Shown one piece after another: positions 55,593 through 63,981 of a DNA stretch of 64,000 bases. Each line of letters starts with the position of its first letter. Positions within the stretch are counted from its first letter, which is position 1. The stretch lies in NCBI GenBank assembly GCA_005883355.1, contig VAXG01000035.1:22119-86118 (forward strand). Direction: 5' to 3'. A program made the translations under genes and the position numbers. The DNA is from Actinomycetota bacterium (GTDB taxonomy: Bacteria > Actinomycetota > Thermoleophilia > Gaiellales > Gaiellaceae). The notes under the pieces were generated by a model, which ran no database searches, had not been told where the DNA came from, and saw only the letters and a list, made by a program, of their open reading frames with translations.

Positions 55593-56729
55593 CTAGGGCG
55601 TTAGGTCGTACGGGTAATCCGTGAGGACTTCGTACCCGTCCTTCGTGACGAGCACGAGATCCTCGAGGCGCAGGCCGCCGTACCCGGCTCGGTAGAGGCC
55701 GGGCTCGATCGTGACGACGTCGCCCGGAACGAGCTCGTGCCCGATCCTGCCCATCGAGGGGAGCTCGTGCACCTCGAGGCCCACACCGTGGCCGAGGCCG
55801 TGGAAGAACCCGTCCTCTAGCACCTCTCCCGGTTCCTTGTTGAGCTGCGTCTTGTAGCCGGCGCCGTGGAAGATCTCGCAGACCTCCTCGTAGAGGCGGC
55901 GGCCGTTGACGCCCGGCTTGACGCCGGCGGTCGATGTGTCGAGAGCCTCCTTCACCAGCCGGTGCCACTCCTTCACCTCGTCCGACGGCTCGCCGACGAC
56001 GTAGGTGCGGGTCATGTCCGCGTAACAGCCCGTCGTCTTGTCCCTTGGGAAGAGATCGAAGACGATCGGCTCGTCGGGGCCGATCTGACCGGAGCCCATG
56101 TTGTGGCCGACGGCGGTCTGCGGCCCGTGCGACACGATCATGTCGCTCCCCTCGACCTGGTGGTCGGCGAACACCTCCTCGATCACGCGCTTCAGGCGTT
56201 CGCACGTGAGCGGTTCGCCGTCTACCTCGAGTCCGGCGCCGTTCGGCCGCGCGCGCCGCAAGAGCTCGCGCGACGCGTCGAGCGCGGCCTCGCACGCCGT
56301 CTGCGCGTTGCGGATTCCATGCAGCTCGGTCTCGTTCTTCGAGCGGCGCCGGTCGTCGAAGAGGTCGCGGTCGACGACGAGCTCCATTCCGTTCGCACGG
56401 AGATGGTCTGCATGTCCGAGCGGAAAGCTCTCGGGGACGGTTGCGCGCTCGATCCCGAGCTCACGGCAGGCTCGGACGGCGAGCTCGAGCATGACCTCCC
56501 ACCCCTGCAGGCCTTGCGTGAAGAGCTCGTCCGAGCCGAGGTCCTCGAGCGGGACGATCTCCAGGTCCGGCGCGTCCTCCCGAACGCGCGGGATCTCGAG
56601 GGAGTGGAGGACAGCGATCCGGCGCTTGCCCTTCTCGGCGTACAGGAAGGGATCCGGGATCGGCACCGGAACCTCGTGGCGCAACTCGGGCAGGCGAATC
56701 GTGTCGCCGTAGATCAGGACGTCGGGCAC
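55593..56729 (-). CDS. M24 family metallopeptidase (Xaa-Pro aminopeptidase-like)
   Basis: A 378-residue pita-bread-fold peptidase. The metal ligands are present: Asp in EPIVFDLFPRDKTTGCYADM, His in GFFHGLGHGVGLEVHE, and Glu in VTIEPGLYRAGYGG and LRLEDLVLVTKDGY. An N-terminal creatinase-like domain of about 150 residues precedes. It cleaves Xaa-Pro or other N-terminal residues. GTG 56729 is 6 nt after TAGGAT. Divergent from the amidohydrolase. Confidence 0.9.
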   Translation of the reverse strand: MPDVLIYGDTIRLPELRHEVPVPIPDPFLYAEKGKRRIAVLHSLEIPRVREDAPDLEIVPLEDLGSDELFTQGLQGWEVMLELAVRACRELGIERATVPESFPLGHADHLRANGMELVVDRDLFDDRRRSKNETELHGIRNAQTACEAALDASRELLRRARPNGAGLEVDGEPLTCERLKRVIEEVFADHQVEGSDMIVSHGPQTAVGHNMGSGQIGPDEPIVFDLFPRDKTTGCYADMTRTYVVGEPSDEVKEWHRLVKEALDTSTAGVKPGVNGRRLYEEVCEIFHGAGYKTQLNKEPGEVLEDGFFHGLGHGVGLEVHELPSMGRIGHELVPGDVVTIEPGLYRAGYGGLRLEDLVLVTKDGYEVLTDYPYDLTP

Positions 56730-56735
56730 GGGCGG

Positions 56736-56741
56736 ATCCTA
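56736..56741 (-). promoter_or_regulatory. -10 hexamer TAGGAT, leaderless start
   Basis: TAGGAT then 6 nt then GTG 56729. Confidence 0.5.
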
Positions 56742-56781
56742 ACCCGGCGCTAAGCCCCAACGGACACAACGGGCCCCTGCA

Positions 56782-56787
56782 TAGACT
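56782..56787 (+). promoter_or_regulatory. -10 hexamer TAGACT, leaderless start
   Basis: TAGACT then 7 nt then GTG 56795; it heads the operon that includes the molybdenum hydroxylase genes. Confidence 0.5.
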
Positions 56788-56794
56788 CCAAAGC

Positions 56795-57949
56795 GTGGAC
56801 GACGCGCCTCAGCGTGCCCAGAAATTGATGGCTCAGTGGGACGACGAGCTGCGCAAGGAACTGCCCGAAGGCGCCGAGATCTTCGATGCGCACACACATC
56901 TCGGCACCGACATCGACGGCATGGTCGGGATCTACGAGGACCTCGAGCGCGGGATGGACAAGTACGGGATCTCCCGCTGCTTCATGTTCTGCCTGGACGA
57001 GCCCGACCGGCATCCGGGGTTCCGGGCCGGCAACGACAGAACGCTGGAGTTCGGCGAGCGCTCAAAGGGGAGGATGATCCCGTTCGTCCGCCTCGATCTC
57101 GCGGAGGACCCGATCGGCGAGGCGATCCGAATGCTGGACCGCGGCGCGAGAGGAATCAAGCTCCATCCGCGCGCGCAGAAGTTCCTCCTGAACGACGAGC
57201 GCCTCTCCCCGATCTTCGAGCTCGCGGCCGACCGCAAGGTCCCGATCCTGATCCACGGCGGACGCGGCCTACCCCCGATCGCGGACGACTTGGCACGAGT
57301 CGTCGACCGGTACCGCGAAGCGCAGTTGATCGTCGCGCACGCGGGCATCGCCGACCTCGCCGCGCTCGCCGACAGGCTCTGCGGCAAGGCGGGCGTCTTC
57401 TTCGACACCTCCGTCTGGAGCCCGCTCGACCTGCTCGGCCTCTTTCGCCTCGTTGGACCGGAGCAGGTTGCGTACGCATCCGACTATCCCTACGGACAGC
57501 AGCCGGCGTCGCTCCTGATCACGCTTCGCACCGCGCGGCTCGCGCAGTTGAACGACATGGAGGTCCGCGGTGTGCTCGCGGGAAACGCCAACCGCATCGC
57601 CGACGGCGAGCCCGCGCTCGAGCCTTCGGCGCCCAAGGGCCTCGAGACCTTCCAGCAGCCCATCTCGCTGGCGCGCATCCACCAGTACCTCTCGATGGCG
57701 ACCCCACTCCTCTGGACGAGACAGCAGGATCGAATCGGCGTGCTCGGCCTGGCCTTGAATGCCTGCGACGACAGGGCGAACGGACACCAGGAGGAGCTCG
57801 AGCAGATCAGGGAGCTCCTGAGCGTCGCGCAGGACATGTGGTTGACGTTGCCCGAGGATGGGGACGAAAGGGACCGCATGGCGCACACGCGCGCGACGTT
57901 CCGACTCATCCACCTCGCCGACATCGTGGCGGTGACGACCCCTGCCTGA
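56795..57949 (+). CDS. amidohydrolase_2-type metal hydrolase
   Basis: A 384-residue TIM-barrel hydrolase. The metal motif HxH is in IFDAHTHLGTDIDGMVG; LIHGGRGLPPIADDLARVVD and QLIVAHAGIADLAALADRLC supply further His; and Asp in AYASDYPYGQQ ends the barrel. Such enzymes often decarboxylate or hydrolyse aromatic or N-heterocyclic compounds. Its stop overlaps the start of the 2Fe-2S subunit gene, suggesting a common catabolic pathway with the molybdenum hydroxylase; that is inference. Confidence 0.85.
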   Translation: MDDAPQRAQKLMAQWDDELRKELPEGAEIFDAHTHLGTDIDGMVGIYEDLERGMDKYGISRCFMFCLDEPDRHPGFRAGNDRTLEFGERSKGRMIPFVRLDLAEDPIGEAIRMLDRGARGIKLHPRAQKFLLNDERLSPIFELAADRKVPILIHGGRGLPPIADDLARVVDRYREAQLIVAHAGIADLAALADRLCGKAGVFFDTSVWSPLDLLGLFRLVGPEQVAYASDYPYGQQPASLLITLRTARLAQLNDMEVRGVLAGNANRIADGEPALEPSAPKGLETFQQPISLARIHQYLSMATPLLWTRQQDRIGVLGLALNACDDRANGHQEELEQIRELLSVAQDMWLTLPEDGDERDRMAHTRATFRLIHLADIVAVTTPA

Positions 57950-58379
57950 GCTTCGGATCAACGGCGAGACGCACTCGTTCGACGCGCCGGTGGGCCGATC
58001 GCTCGCGCAGGTCTTGCGCGATGACCTGGGATTCACAGGGACGAAGGTCGCGTGCGGCGAGGGACACTGCGGCGCCTGCACCGTGCAACTCGACGGCGTG
58101 CCCACCCTTTCCTGCATCACGCTCGTGCACACCGTCGGTGACCGTGAGGTGACGACGATCGAAGGCCTGCGGGATCATCGGCTGATTCACGCGTTCGTTC
58201 GCACGGACGCCGTGCAGTGCGGCTTCTGCACGCCCGGCCAGGTCGTCTCGGCCGCGGCGCTCGTCGCGGCGAACCCGAGCCCGTCCAAGGATGAGATCCA
58301 GCACGCGATGTCGGGAAATCTCTGCCGCTGCGGTACGTATCCGAAGATCGAGGAGGCAATCAGAACTTGGCAAGACTGA
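57942..58379 (+). CDS. molybdenum hydroxylase 2Fe-2S subunit, probable CTG start
   Basis: A 145-residue small subunit. The plant-type ferredoxin domain has VACGEGHCGACTVQLDG with its Cys set, and the helical domain has QCGFCTPGQVV and NLCRCGTYPKI, together binding two 2Fe-2S clusters. The conserved first strand (LRINGETHSFDA) starts before GTG 57990; a stop at 57933 leaves CTG 57942 as the best start, overlapping the amidohydrolase stop. ATC 57957 would cut the strand. Partner of the large and FAD subunits downstream. Confidence 0.87.
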   Translation: MPELRINGETHSFDAPVGRSLAQVLRDDLGFTGTKVACGEGHCGACTVQLDGVPTLSCITLVHTVGDREVTTIEGLRDHRLIHAFVRTDAVQCGFCTPGQVVSAAALVAANPSPSKDEIQHAMSGNLCRCGTYPKIEEAIRTWQD

Positions 58380-60631
58380 TCCGCACCGAGAAGGAAGTCG
58401 AAGGCCGCTACGAGGAAGTCTGGATCGTCGTCGACGAGGACGCGCTCGACCGGTGGCCCGCAGGACCGCTCACGACGGTGGGCCAGAGGGTGCCGCGCGT
58501 CGACGGATTGGCGCGGGCGCGCGGTCAGGCGCTGTTCACGGCCGACCTGCAGCTTCCGGGGATGCTGCACACTGCTGTCCTGCGCAGTCCTTACGCGCGC
58601 GCACGTGTGATCTCGATCGACCTGGAGCCCGCGCGTAGCGCTTTCGGGGTACGCGCCGTGATCGGACCCGCCGACCTCGACCAGTTGACGGACGAGCCGG
58701 GCTACGTCGGCCACGCCGTGGCGGCCGTCGCCGCCGACACGTTCGGCCAGGCACAGGCAGCCGCGGAGCGCATCGTGGTGGAATGGGACGTGCTCGAGCC
58801 TTTGCTCGACGCGGACGAGGCGGTGCGGCAGGAGTCGTTCGTCTCGGACGTGGCCAACTACGAGCGGGGTGACTTCGAGCGCGGGCTCGGAGGGGCAGAT
58901 GTGGTCGTCGAGGCCGAGTACCGAACGCAGGTCGTCGTCCACAACTCGCTGGAGACGCATCAGGCGGTCTGTCACTGGGAGGACGACGGCATCACCATCT
59001 ACATCTCGACCCAGTACATCTGGGGCATCCGTGCGTCGATGGCCGACCACCTCGGCCTGCCTCCCGACAAGGTGCGCGTCATCTGCCATGCGATGGGCGG
59101 CGGTTTCGGCGCGAAGAACAGTCCCGGCGACTACACGCCGATCGCGGCCGAGCTCGCGAAGAGGACCGCGCGCCCGGTCAGATGCGCGCTGACTCGCCGT
59201 GAGGAGAACGTCGCGGCAGGCAACCGCAACGCAACCATCCAGAGGCTGACTGCAGCCGCAACGACGGATGGGACGCTGGTTGCACTCGGCGGCGACTTCG
59301 TCAACGCCGTCGGCTACTCGGGCTGGTCCGCCACGACGGAAGGCCCGATGAAGATGCTCTATGCGTGCGACAACGTGCGCACGACCCAGTATCCCGCGAA
59401 GCTCAACCTACCGCCGATGGCGGCTTTCCGGGCTCCCGGCTTCGTCGAGGGCACGTTCGGGCTCGAATGTCTCCTCGACGAGCTCGCGGTGAAGCTCGGC
59501 ATCGACCCACTCGAGCTGCGGCGCATGAACTACGCCGACTCCGATCGCACCGACGACCGCCCGTTCTCGTCGAAGAACCTCGCCGAGTGCTACCGCCGTG
59601 CGGAACCGCACTGGGCGAAGCGCGACGAGGTACGCGCGCGCAGCCGCGGACCGTGGAAACACGGCATCGGCCTCGCGTCGCAGATCTGGTACGGAGGAGG
59701 CGGTCCGCCCTCGTACGCGTGGATCCGCGTCGGCTCCGACGGCCGCGCCCAGGTTGTCACTGCGATGCAGGACATCGGCACGGGCACGCGCACGGCGATG
59801 GCCCAGATCGCTGCGGAGGAGCTCGGGATTCCGCTCGACCACGTGCAGGTTTCCCTCGGCGACTCGGCCCGCGGGCCCTTTGCGTCGATCTCCGCCGGCT
59901 CGTCGACCGTGCCGTCGATGGGGCCGGCAGTGCGCTCGGCCGCGGCGGATGCCAAACGCCAGATCATCGAGATCGCAGCGCAGCGGTTCCACCTCGAAGA
60001 GCGGGTGCTCGATCTTCGGGACGGACAGATCGTGTCCACCGACGGCGGTTCCTGGCCCCTCACCGAAGTCACGGGCCTGCTCGAGAGCGGTCAGATTCTC
60101 GGTCAGGGCGCGCGCGGGCCGAACCCGGCCGGCATGCAGGTCCTGACGTTCGGCGTCCAGGTCGCGGAGGTCGCCGTCGACGTCGAGACCGGCGAGGTGC
60201 GGGTCGACAAGATCGTCGCAATCCACGACGTCGGCCGCGTGATCAACGCGCTCGGCGCGGAGAGCCAGGTCGAGGGCGGGATCATCCAGGGCATCGGACA
60301 CACCCTGTCCGAGGAGCGCATCGACGATCCGGCGACGGGCTCGATCCTCTCGCGCACGCTCGACGCGTACCGGATGCCGACGATCGCAGACGTCCCGGAG
60401 ATCGTCAGCGAGCTGGTCGACATACCGGACGAGCATCTGACGAACCTCGGCTCGAAAGGTCTCGGCGAACCGCCGATCATTCCGGTTGCCGCTGCGATCG
60501 CGAATGCGATCCGCGACGCGACCGGAGCGGAGATTCGCTCGCTACCGATCACGCGGGAAGAGATGTTGCGCGCCCTGCGCGAGGCCGAGGCGCGTGAGAA
60601 GGAGCGGCGTGGAGCTGCTGCGGCCGTCTAG
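58367..60631 (+). CDS. molybdenum hydroxylase large (molybdopterin) subunit
   Basis: A 754-residue xanthine dehydrogenase-family subunit. Moco binding: MGGGFGAKNSPGDYTPIAAE, QDIGTGTRTAMAQIAAEELG, and the catalytic Glu in SKGLGEPPIIPVAAAIANAI. The active-site loop reads AFRAPGFVEGTFGLECLLDE, unlike the CSFR of form I CO dehydrogenase, so the substrate is an aldehyde, purine or aromatic N-heterocycle rather than CO. TTG 58367 overlaps the 2Fe-2S gene. Genes for the FAD subunit and a MobA-like protein follow. Confidence 0.92.
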   Translation: MARLIRTEKEVEGRYEEVWIVVDEDALDRWPAGPLTTVGQRVPRVDGLARARGQALFTADLQLPGMLHTAVLRSPYARARVISIDLEPARSAFGVRAVIGPADLDQLTDEPGYVGHAVAAVAADTFGQAQAAAERIVVEWDVLEPLLDADEAVRQESFVSDVANYERGDFERGLGGADVVVEAEYRTQVVVHNSLETHQAVCHWEDDGITIYISTQYIWGIRASMADHLGLPPDKVRVICHAMGGGFGAKNSPGDYTPIAAELAKRTARPVRCALTRREENVAAGNRNATIQRLTAAATTDGTLVALGGDFVNAVGYSGWSATTEGPMKMLYACDNVRTTQYPAKLNLPPMAAFRAPGFVEGTFGLECLLDELAVKLGIDPLELRRMNYADSDRTDDRPFSSKNLAECYRRAEPHWAKRDEVRARSRGPWKHGIGLASQIWYGGGGPPSYAWIRVGSDGRAQVVTAMQDIGTGTRTAMAQIAAEELGIPLDHVQVSLGDSARGPFASISAGSSTVPSMGPAVRSAAADAKRQIIEIAAQRFHLEERVLDLRDGQIVSTDGGSWPLTEVTGLLESGQILGQGARGPNPAGMQVLTFGVQVAEVAVDVETGEVRVDKIVAIHDVGRVINALGAESQVEGGIIQGIGHTLSEERIDDPATGSILSRTLDAYRMPTIADVPEIVSELVDIPDEHLTNLGSKGLGEPPIIPVAAAIANAIRDATGAEIRSLPITREEMLRALREAEAREKERRGAAAAV

Positions 60632-61442
60632 CCCCGAGGAAGCGACCGGCGCCCTCGGCAACGGCTCGCGCGCCCTCGCGGGTGGGACCGAGCTCGTTCC
60701 GCTCATACGGGACGGCCTGGTCAAGGCCGACACGCTGGTTGAGATTCGCGACGTCGTCCCGCGCGGGGTCACGGGCACCCGCATCGGCGCGGGGACGACA
60801 CTGGCAGAGCTCGAATTGGATGGCGAAATCCCGCAAGCGCTGCGGGAGGCGTGCGCGCAGGCAGCTTCGCCACAGCTCCGCTCGATGGGGACGATCGGCG
60901 GCAACCTCCTGCAGGCGACGCGCTGCTGGTACTGGCGGCTCGGCTTCGATTGCTGGCTGCACGGCGGCGAGACGTGCTTCGCGAGAGACGGCGCGCAGCG
61001 CGAGCACGCGGTCTTCGGCAACGACAAGTGCGCATCCGCGCACCCGTCGGACATCGCCGCGGCGCTGCTTGCGCTCGGTGCGACACTCCGGACGACACGA
61101 CGTGAGTTTGCGGTCGCGGAGCTCTATCGTCTACCGACCGACGACGACCGCAACGTGACGACGCTCGCACCCGACGAGTTGATCCTCGAGATCGAGCTCA
61201 CCACGCCCGACGCATCCACCTACCTCAAGGCGATGGACCGCCGGAAGTGGTCGTTCCCGATCGTCGGCGTCGCCGCCGCACGTTTCGGCGGCGAGACGCG
61301 AATCGCTCTCGCCGGCGTAGCTCCGATCCCCTGGCTGCTCGACTCGGTCGCGATTCTGGACGAGGCCACGCCTCTTCCCGGCACCGGGTACAAGGTCGAG
61401 ATCGCCCGCGCCCTCGTCCGGCGGGCGATCGAAGCAATTTGA
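60609..61442 (+). CDS. molybdenum hydroxylase FAD subunit
   Basis: A 277-residue FAD-binding subunit: GSRALAGGTELVPLIRDGLV (AGGT FAD loop), SMGTIGGNLLQATRCWYWR (second FAD motif) and a C-terminal domain. After the FAD motif are four cysteines (RCWYWRLGFDCWLHGGETCF, then NDKCASAHPSD), as in PaoB/YagS-type subunits that bind a 4Fe-4S cluster. It links the Mo centre to electron acceptors. GTG 60609 overlaps the large subunit gene. Confidence 0.9.
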   Translation: MELLRPSSPEEATGALGNGSRALAGGTELVPLIRDGLVKADTLVEIRDVVPRGVTGTRIGAGTTLAELELDGEIPQALREACAQAASPQLRSMGTIGGNLLQATRCWYWRLGFDCWLHGGETCFARDGAQREHAVFGNDKCASAHPSDIAAALLALGATLRTTRREFAVAELYRLPTDDDRNVTTLAPDELILEIELTTPDASTYLKAMDRRKWSFPIVGVAAARFGGETRIALAGVAPIPWLLDSVAILDEATPLPGTGYKVEIARALVRRAIEAI

Positions 61443-62062
61443 CGTACGCACGGGCAAAGCCCGCCGTGGCGGCGACGGTCGGCCTGGCGATACTCGCCCT
61501 CGCCGGCTGCGGCGGAGCAGCCAAGCAGAAGGCCGAGACATCGTGTCCGACGAGCGGCAAGCAGGTGACGTTCCCGCTGCTCGACAGGTCGAAGAGCTAC
61601 ACCGTCGACGTTCTCACGAACTTCGGCCGCTTCGACATTCGCCTGGATGTACAGGACTCGCCGTGCACGACCTCTTCGTTCGCCGCACTCGTAGGCAAGC
61701 GCTTCTTCGACGGCACGCGCTTCCACCGGATCGTGCCCGGCTTCGTCATCCAGGGCGGTGACCCAACCGGAACCGGCCAGGGCGGTCCCGGCTACACCGT
61801 CCGCGACGTCCCGCCTCCGAACGCGGCGTACACGAAAGGCGTCGTCGCGATGGCGAAGACCGGCGTCGAACCGTCCGGTACCTCCGGGAGCCAGTTCTTC
61901 GTCGTCACCGGCGCAGATGCAGGGCTAGGTCCGCAGTACGCGATCCTGGGCACCGTCACGAAAGGCCTGCCCGTCGTCGAGCGAATCGGCAAGCTCGGCA
62001 ACGCGGCCAACGAACGCCCCACGCGCAAGGTCGTCGTCCGGCGAATGATCGTCACGCCGTAA
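61439..62062 (+). CDS. lipoprotein peptidyl-prolyl isomerase (cyclophilin)
   Basis: A 207-residue exported isomerase. The N-terminus is a lipoprotein signal (AVAATVGLAILALAGCGGAA, lipobox LALAGC). The cyclophilin domain has GKRFFDGTRFHRIVPGFVIQ, GGDPTGTGQGGPGYTVRD and GSQFFVVTGADAGLGPQYAI. It would help fold secreted proteins. TTG 61439 overlaps the FAD-subunit stop. Its presence within the molybdenum hydroxylase operon is probably incidental. Confidence 0.87.
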   Translation: MTYARAKPAVAATVGLAILALAGCGGAAKQKAETSCPTSGKQVTFPLLDRSKSYTVDVLTNFGRFDIRLDVQDSPCTTSSFAALVGKRFFDGTRFHRIVPGFVIQGGDPTGTGQGGPGYTVRDVPPPNAAYTKGVVAMAKTGVEPSGTSGSQFFVVTGADAGLGPQYAILGTVTKGLPVVERIGKLGNAANERPTRKVVVRRMIVTP

Positions 62063-62065
62063 CGT
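62060..62065 (+). promoter_or_regulatory. -10 hexamer TAACGT, leaderless start
   Basis: TAACGT includes the cyclophilin stop TAA; then 7 nt and ATG 62073. Confidence 0.45.
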
Positions 62066-62072
62066 ACGGAAG

Positions 62073-62573
62073 ATGATCGCGGCCGTCGTGCTCGCGGCAG
62101 GAGCGTCGACCCGCTTCGGCTCGCCGAAGCAAGCGATTTTGCTCGAGCCGATTCTCGAACGGGTGCGTTCGAGTCACGCGATCGGGGACATCGTCGTGGT
62201 GCTCGGCGCCCACGACGTCGAGAGCACAGCACGGTCCGTGCATTGCCCCGAGTGGCAGCGTGGCCCAGGCGCATCGCTCCGCTGTGGCCTCGGAGCACTC
62301 GGCGACGAGGCAAGAGCTGCCGTGGTCGTGCTGGCGGACGGCCCGTCGCTCGACCCGCGCGCGATCGACCGCGTGGTCGCCGCGTGGCGCGAGAGCGGCT
62401 CGGAGCGAGTTGCCGCCACCTATGCGGGCATCCGGCTTCATCCCCTCCTCCTCGCACGCAACGCCTGGACAGACGTGCCGGACGAAGGGCTGCGCGACCT
62501 CCCCGCCGACCTCGTGCCCTGCGACGACCTCGATCCTCCAGGAGACGTCGATTTTGCCGATGACTCGAGCTGA
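62073..62573 (+). CDS. MobA-like NTP transferase
   Basis: A 166-residue nucleotidyltransferase of the MobA/MocA type: MIAAVVLAAGASTRFGSPKQ at the start and VVVLADGPSLDPRAIDRVVA with the metal-binding Asp. Length is short compared with about 190-200 for MocA; the loop after SPKQ is shortened. It would attach a nucleotide to molybdopterin for the molybdenum hydroxylase encoded upstream. TAACGT 7 nt upstream. Confidence 0.8.
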   Translation: MIAAVVLAAGASTRFGSPKQAILLEPILERVRSSHAIGDIVVVLGAHDVESTARSVHCPEWQRGPGASLRCGLGALGDEARAAVVVLADGPSLDPRAIDRVVAAWRESGSERVAATYAGIRLHPLLLARNAWTDVPDEGLRDLPADLVPCDDLDPPGDVDFADDSS

Positions 62574-62579
62574 GGAAGG

Positions 62580-63296
62580 ATGGCCGCCCCCGAAACCAGA
62601 ATGTGGTCGAGCATGGAGCTCGTCCACCCACTCGAGCCGACCGGTGAGGAGTCGCCACTGGCCCGCGCGCGGCTGCACCGCCAGCTGACCGTCGAGGAGA
62701 CCGCCCGCCGCGCCGGCATCACGGCCGAGGAAGTTCGCTGGCTCGAGGAGGGGCGCGTGTATCGCTTCCCGAAGCCGGACGATGCGTTGATCGCAACCGC
62801 CTTGTACGCGACGGCCCTCGGTTTGGACAACCGTGAGGCGCGCGAGCTCGCAGGCCTGCCGGTTCCGCCCCAGCCGATCGAGCGAAACCCCCTCGCCCGC
62901 CTGCTCGTCGTCGGCGGCGTCTTGATTGCTCTCGGGGTCTTCGCGACACTGCTCCTGATCCCACGCTCGGGCGGCAAGCACACGCAGGGAAGCCCGAGTG
63001 CGATCCTGCCGCCGCCGTGGCGCATCGCGGTCAACGTCCTGAACGGCAGCGGCGACATCAACTACACCCGACAGGTGGCGAGCCGTGTCGGCGCGCTCGG
63101 CTACAGCATCACGAAGGTCGGCCGCGCGGACAACTTCACGTACCCGCAGACGGCGGTGTACTTCCCACCGAAGTGCGAAGGCGTCGCTTTCCGGCTGGCG
63201 AAGCAACTCGGCGTGCCGACGAAGCCACTTCCCGGCGGAACCGGGGCCTGCCAGCTGTACGTGATCGTCGGACCCGCGCGCGGTCCAGGAGAATGA
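62580..63296 (+). CDS. membrane protein with RodZ-like HTH and LytR_C domain
   Basis: A 238-residue protein. Residues about 25-90 are an HTH like RodZ (SPLARARLHRQLTVEETARR then AGITAEEVRWLEEGRVYRFP); one TM helix follows (LLVVGGVLIALGVFATLLLI); the extracellular part is a LytR_C-like domain (WRIAVNVLNGSGDINYTRQV, TKPLPGGTGACQLYVIVGPA). It may link the cytoskeleton or wall enzymes; function is unproven. ATG 62580 has an SD touching it (GAGGAAGG), so ATG 62601 or 62613 may be the true start. Confidence 0.8.
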   Translation: MAAPETRMWSSMELVHPLEPTGEESPLARARLHRQLTVEETARRAGITAEEVRWLEEGRVYRFPKPDDALIATALYATALGLDNREARELAGLPVPPQPIERNPLARLLVVGGVLIALGVFATLLLIPRSGGKHTQGSPSAILPPPWRIAVNVLNGSGDINYTRQVASRVGALGYSITKVGRADNFTYPQTAVYFPPKCEGVAFRLAKQLGVPTKPLPGGTGACQLYVIVGPARGPGE

Positions 63297-63338
63297 CGGC
63301 ACGAGATCCGGCTTGGCCCGATCGGACCATGGCGCTCG

Positions 63339-63353
63339 CTCAACTAAGTTGAG
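63339..63353. promoter_or_regulatory. CTCAAC-TAA-GTTGAG palindrome
   Basis: Perfect 6-bp arms around TAA, 10 nt before ATG 63364 of the GNAT gene; possible operator. Confidence 0.4.
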
Positions 63354-63363
63354 GTTCGACGAG

Positions 63364-63924
63364 ATGCCCGATCAGACAGTCCCCCTCTCCTACGCCGATC
63401 CTCCGCTGACCGACGGCACGGTCGTGTTGCGTCGCTGGGCGGAGAGCGACATCGGCTGTGTCGAGGAAGCGAGCCGCGAGGGTCGCATCCCAGAGGGCAC
63501 CACAGTCCCCGAGAACTTCACGGTGGCTGAGGGTCTCGCTTGGATCGAGCGGCAGTGGGCACGGGCCGACAACGGCACGGGTCTGTCGCAAGCAGTCGCT
63601 GACGCAGGCTCCAACGAGGCGCTGGGAGCGGTTGTCCTGATGTCCCGGCAGTCGGGCACAGCCGAGATCGGCTACTGGCTCATCGAGCGCGCTCGTGGCC
63701 GTGGCCTAGGCTCCCGCGCAGTTGCGCTTGTCGCTCGATGGGCAGTGAGCGACGCACGGCTTGCGCGTGTCGAGGCGTTCGTTGAACCGGTCAACATCGC
63801 GTCTCAGCGCGTTCTGGAAAAGGTCGGCTTCCGACGCGAGGGGCACCTGCGCTCATATCTGGTCTTCAACGCGCGGCGCGCCGACGCCTTCATCTACTCG
63901 CTCCTTCCGAGCGACCTCACGTAG
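63364..63924 (+). CDS. GNAT family N-acetyltransferase (RimJ/RimL-like)
   Basis: A 186-residue acetyltransferase of the RimJ/RimL class: DGTVVLRRWAESDIGCVEEA at the start, AEIGYWLIERARGRGLGSRA with the acetyl-CoA motif RGRGLGSRA, and EPVNIASQRVLEKVGFRREG. It acetylates N-termini of ribosomal proteins or small molecules; substrate unknown. ATG 63364 begins the conserved part; a longer frame (63313) lacks support. Confidence 0.88.
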   Translation: MPDQTVPLSYADPPLTDGTVVLRRWAESDIGCVEEASREGRIPEGTTVPENFTVAEGLAWIERQWARADNGTGLSQAVADAGSNEALGAVVLMSRQSGTAEIGYWLIERARGRGLGSRAVALVARWAVSDARLARVEAFVEPVNIASQRVLEKVGFRREGHLRSYLVFNARRADAFIYSLLPSDLT

Positions 63925-63981
63925 CTCAAACCCTCGACCTAGTTGCAGGCCGTTCGCTCTTCAATATTGAGCAAGCGGAGT

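Noticed and set aside
58367..60631. Aerobic CO dehydrogenase large subunit
   Set aside because: The active-site loop AFRAPGFVEG lacks the CSFR (form I) or AYRGAGR (form II) signature.
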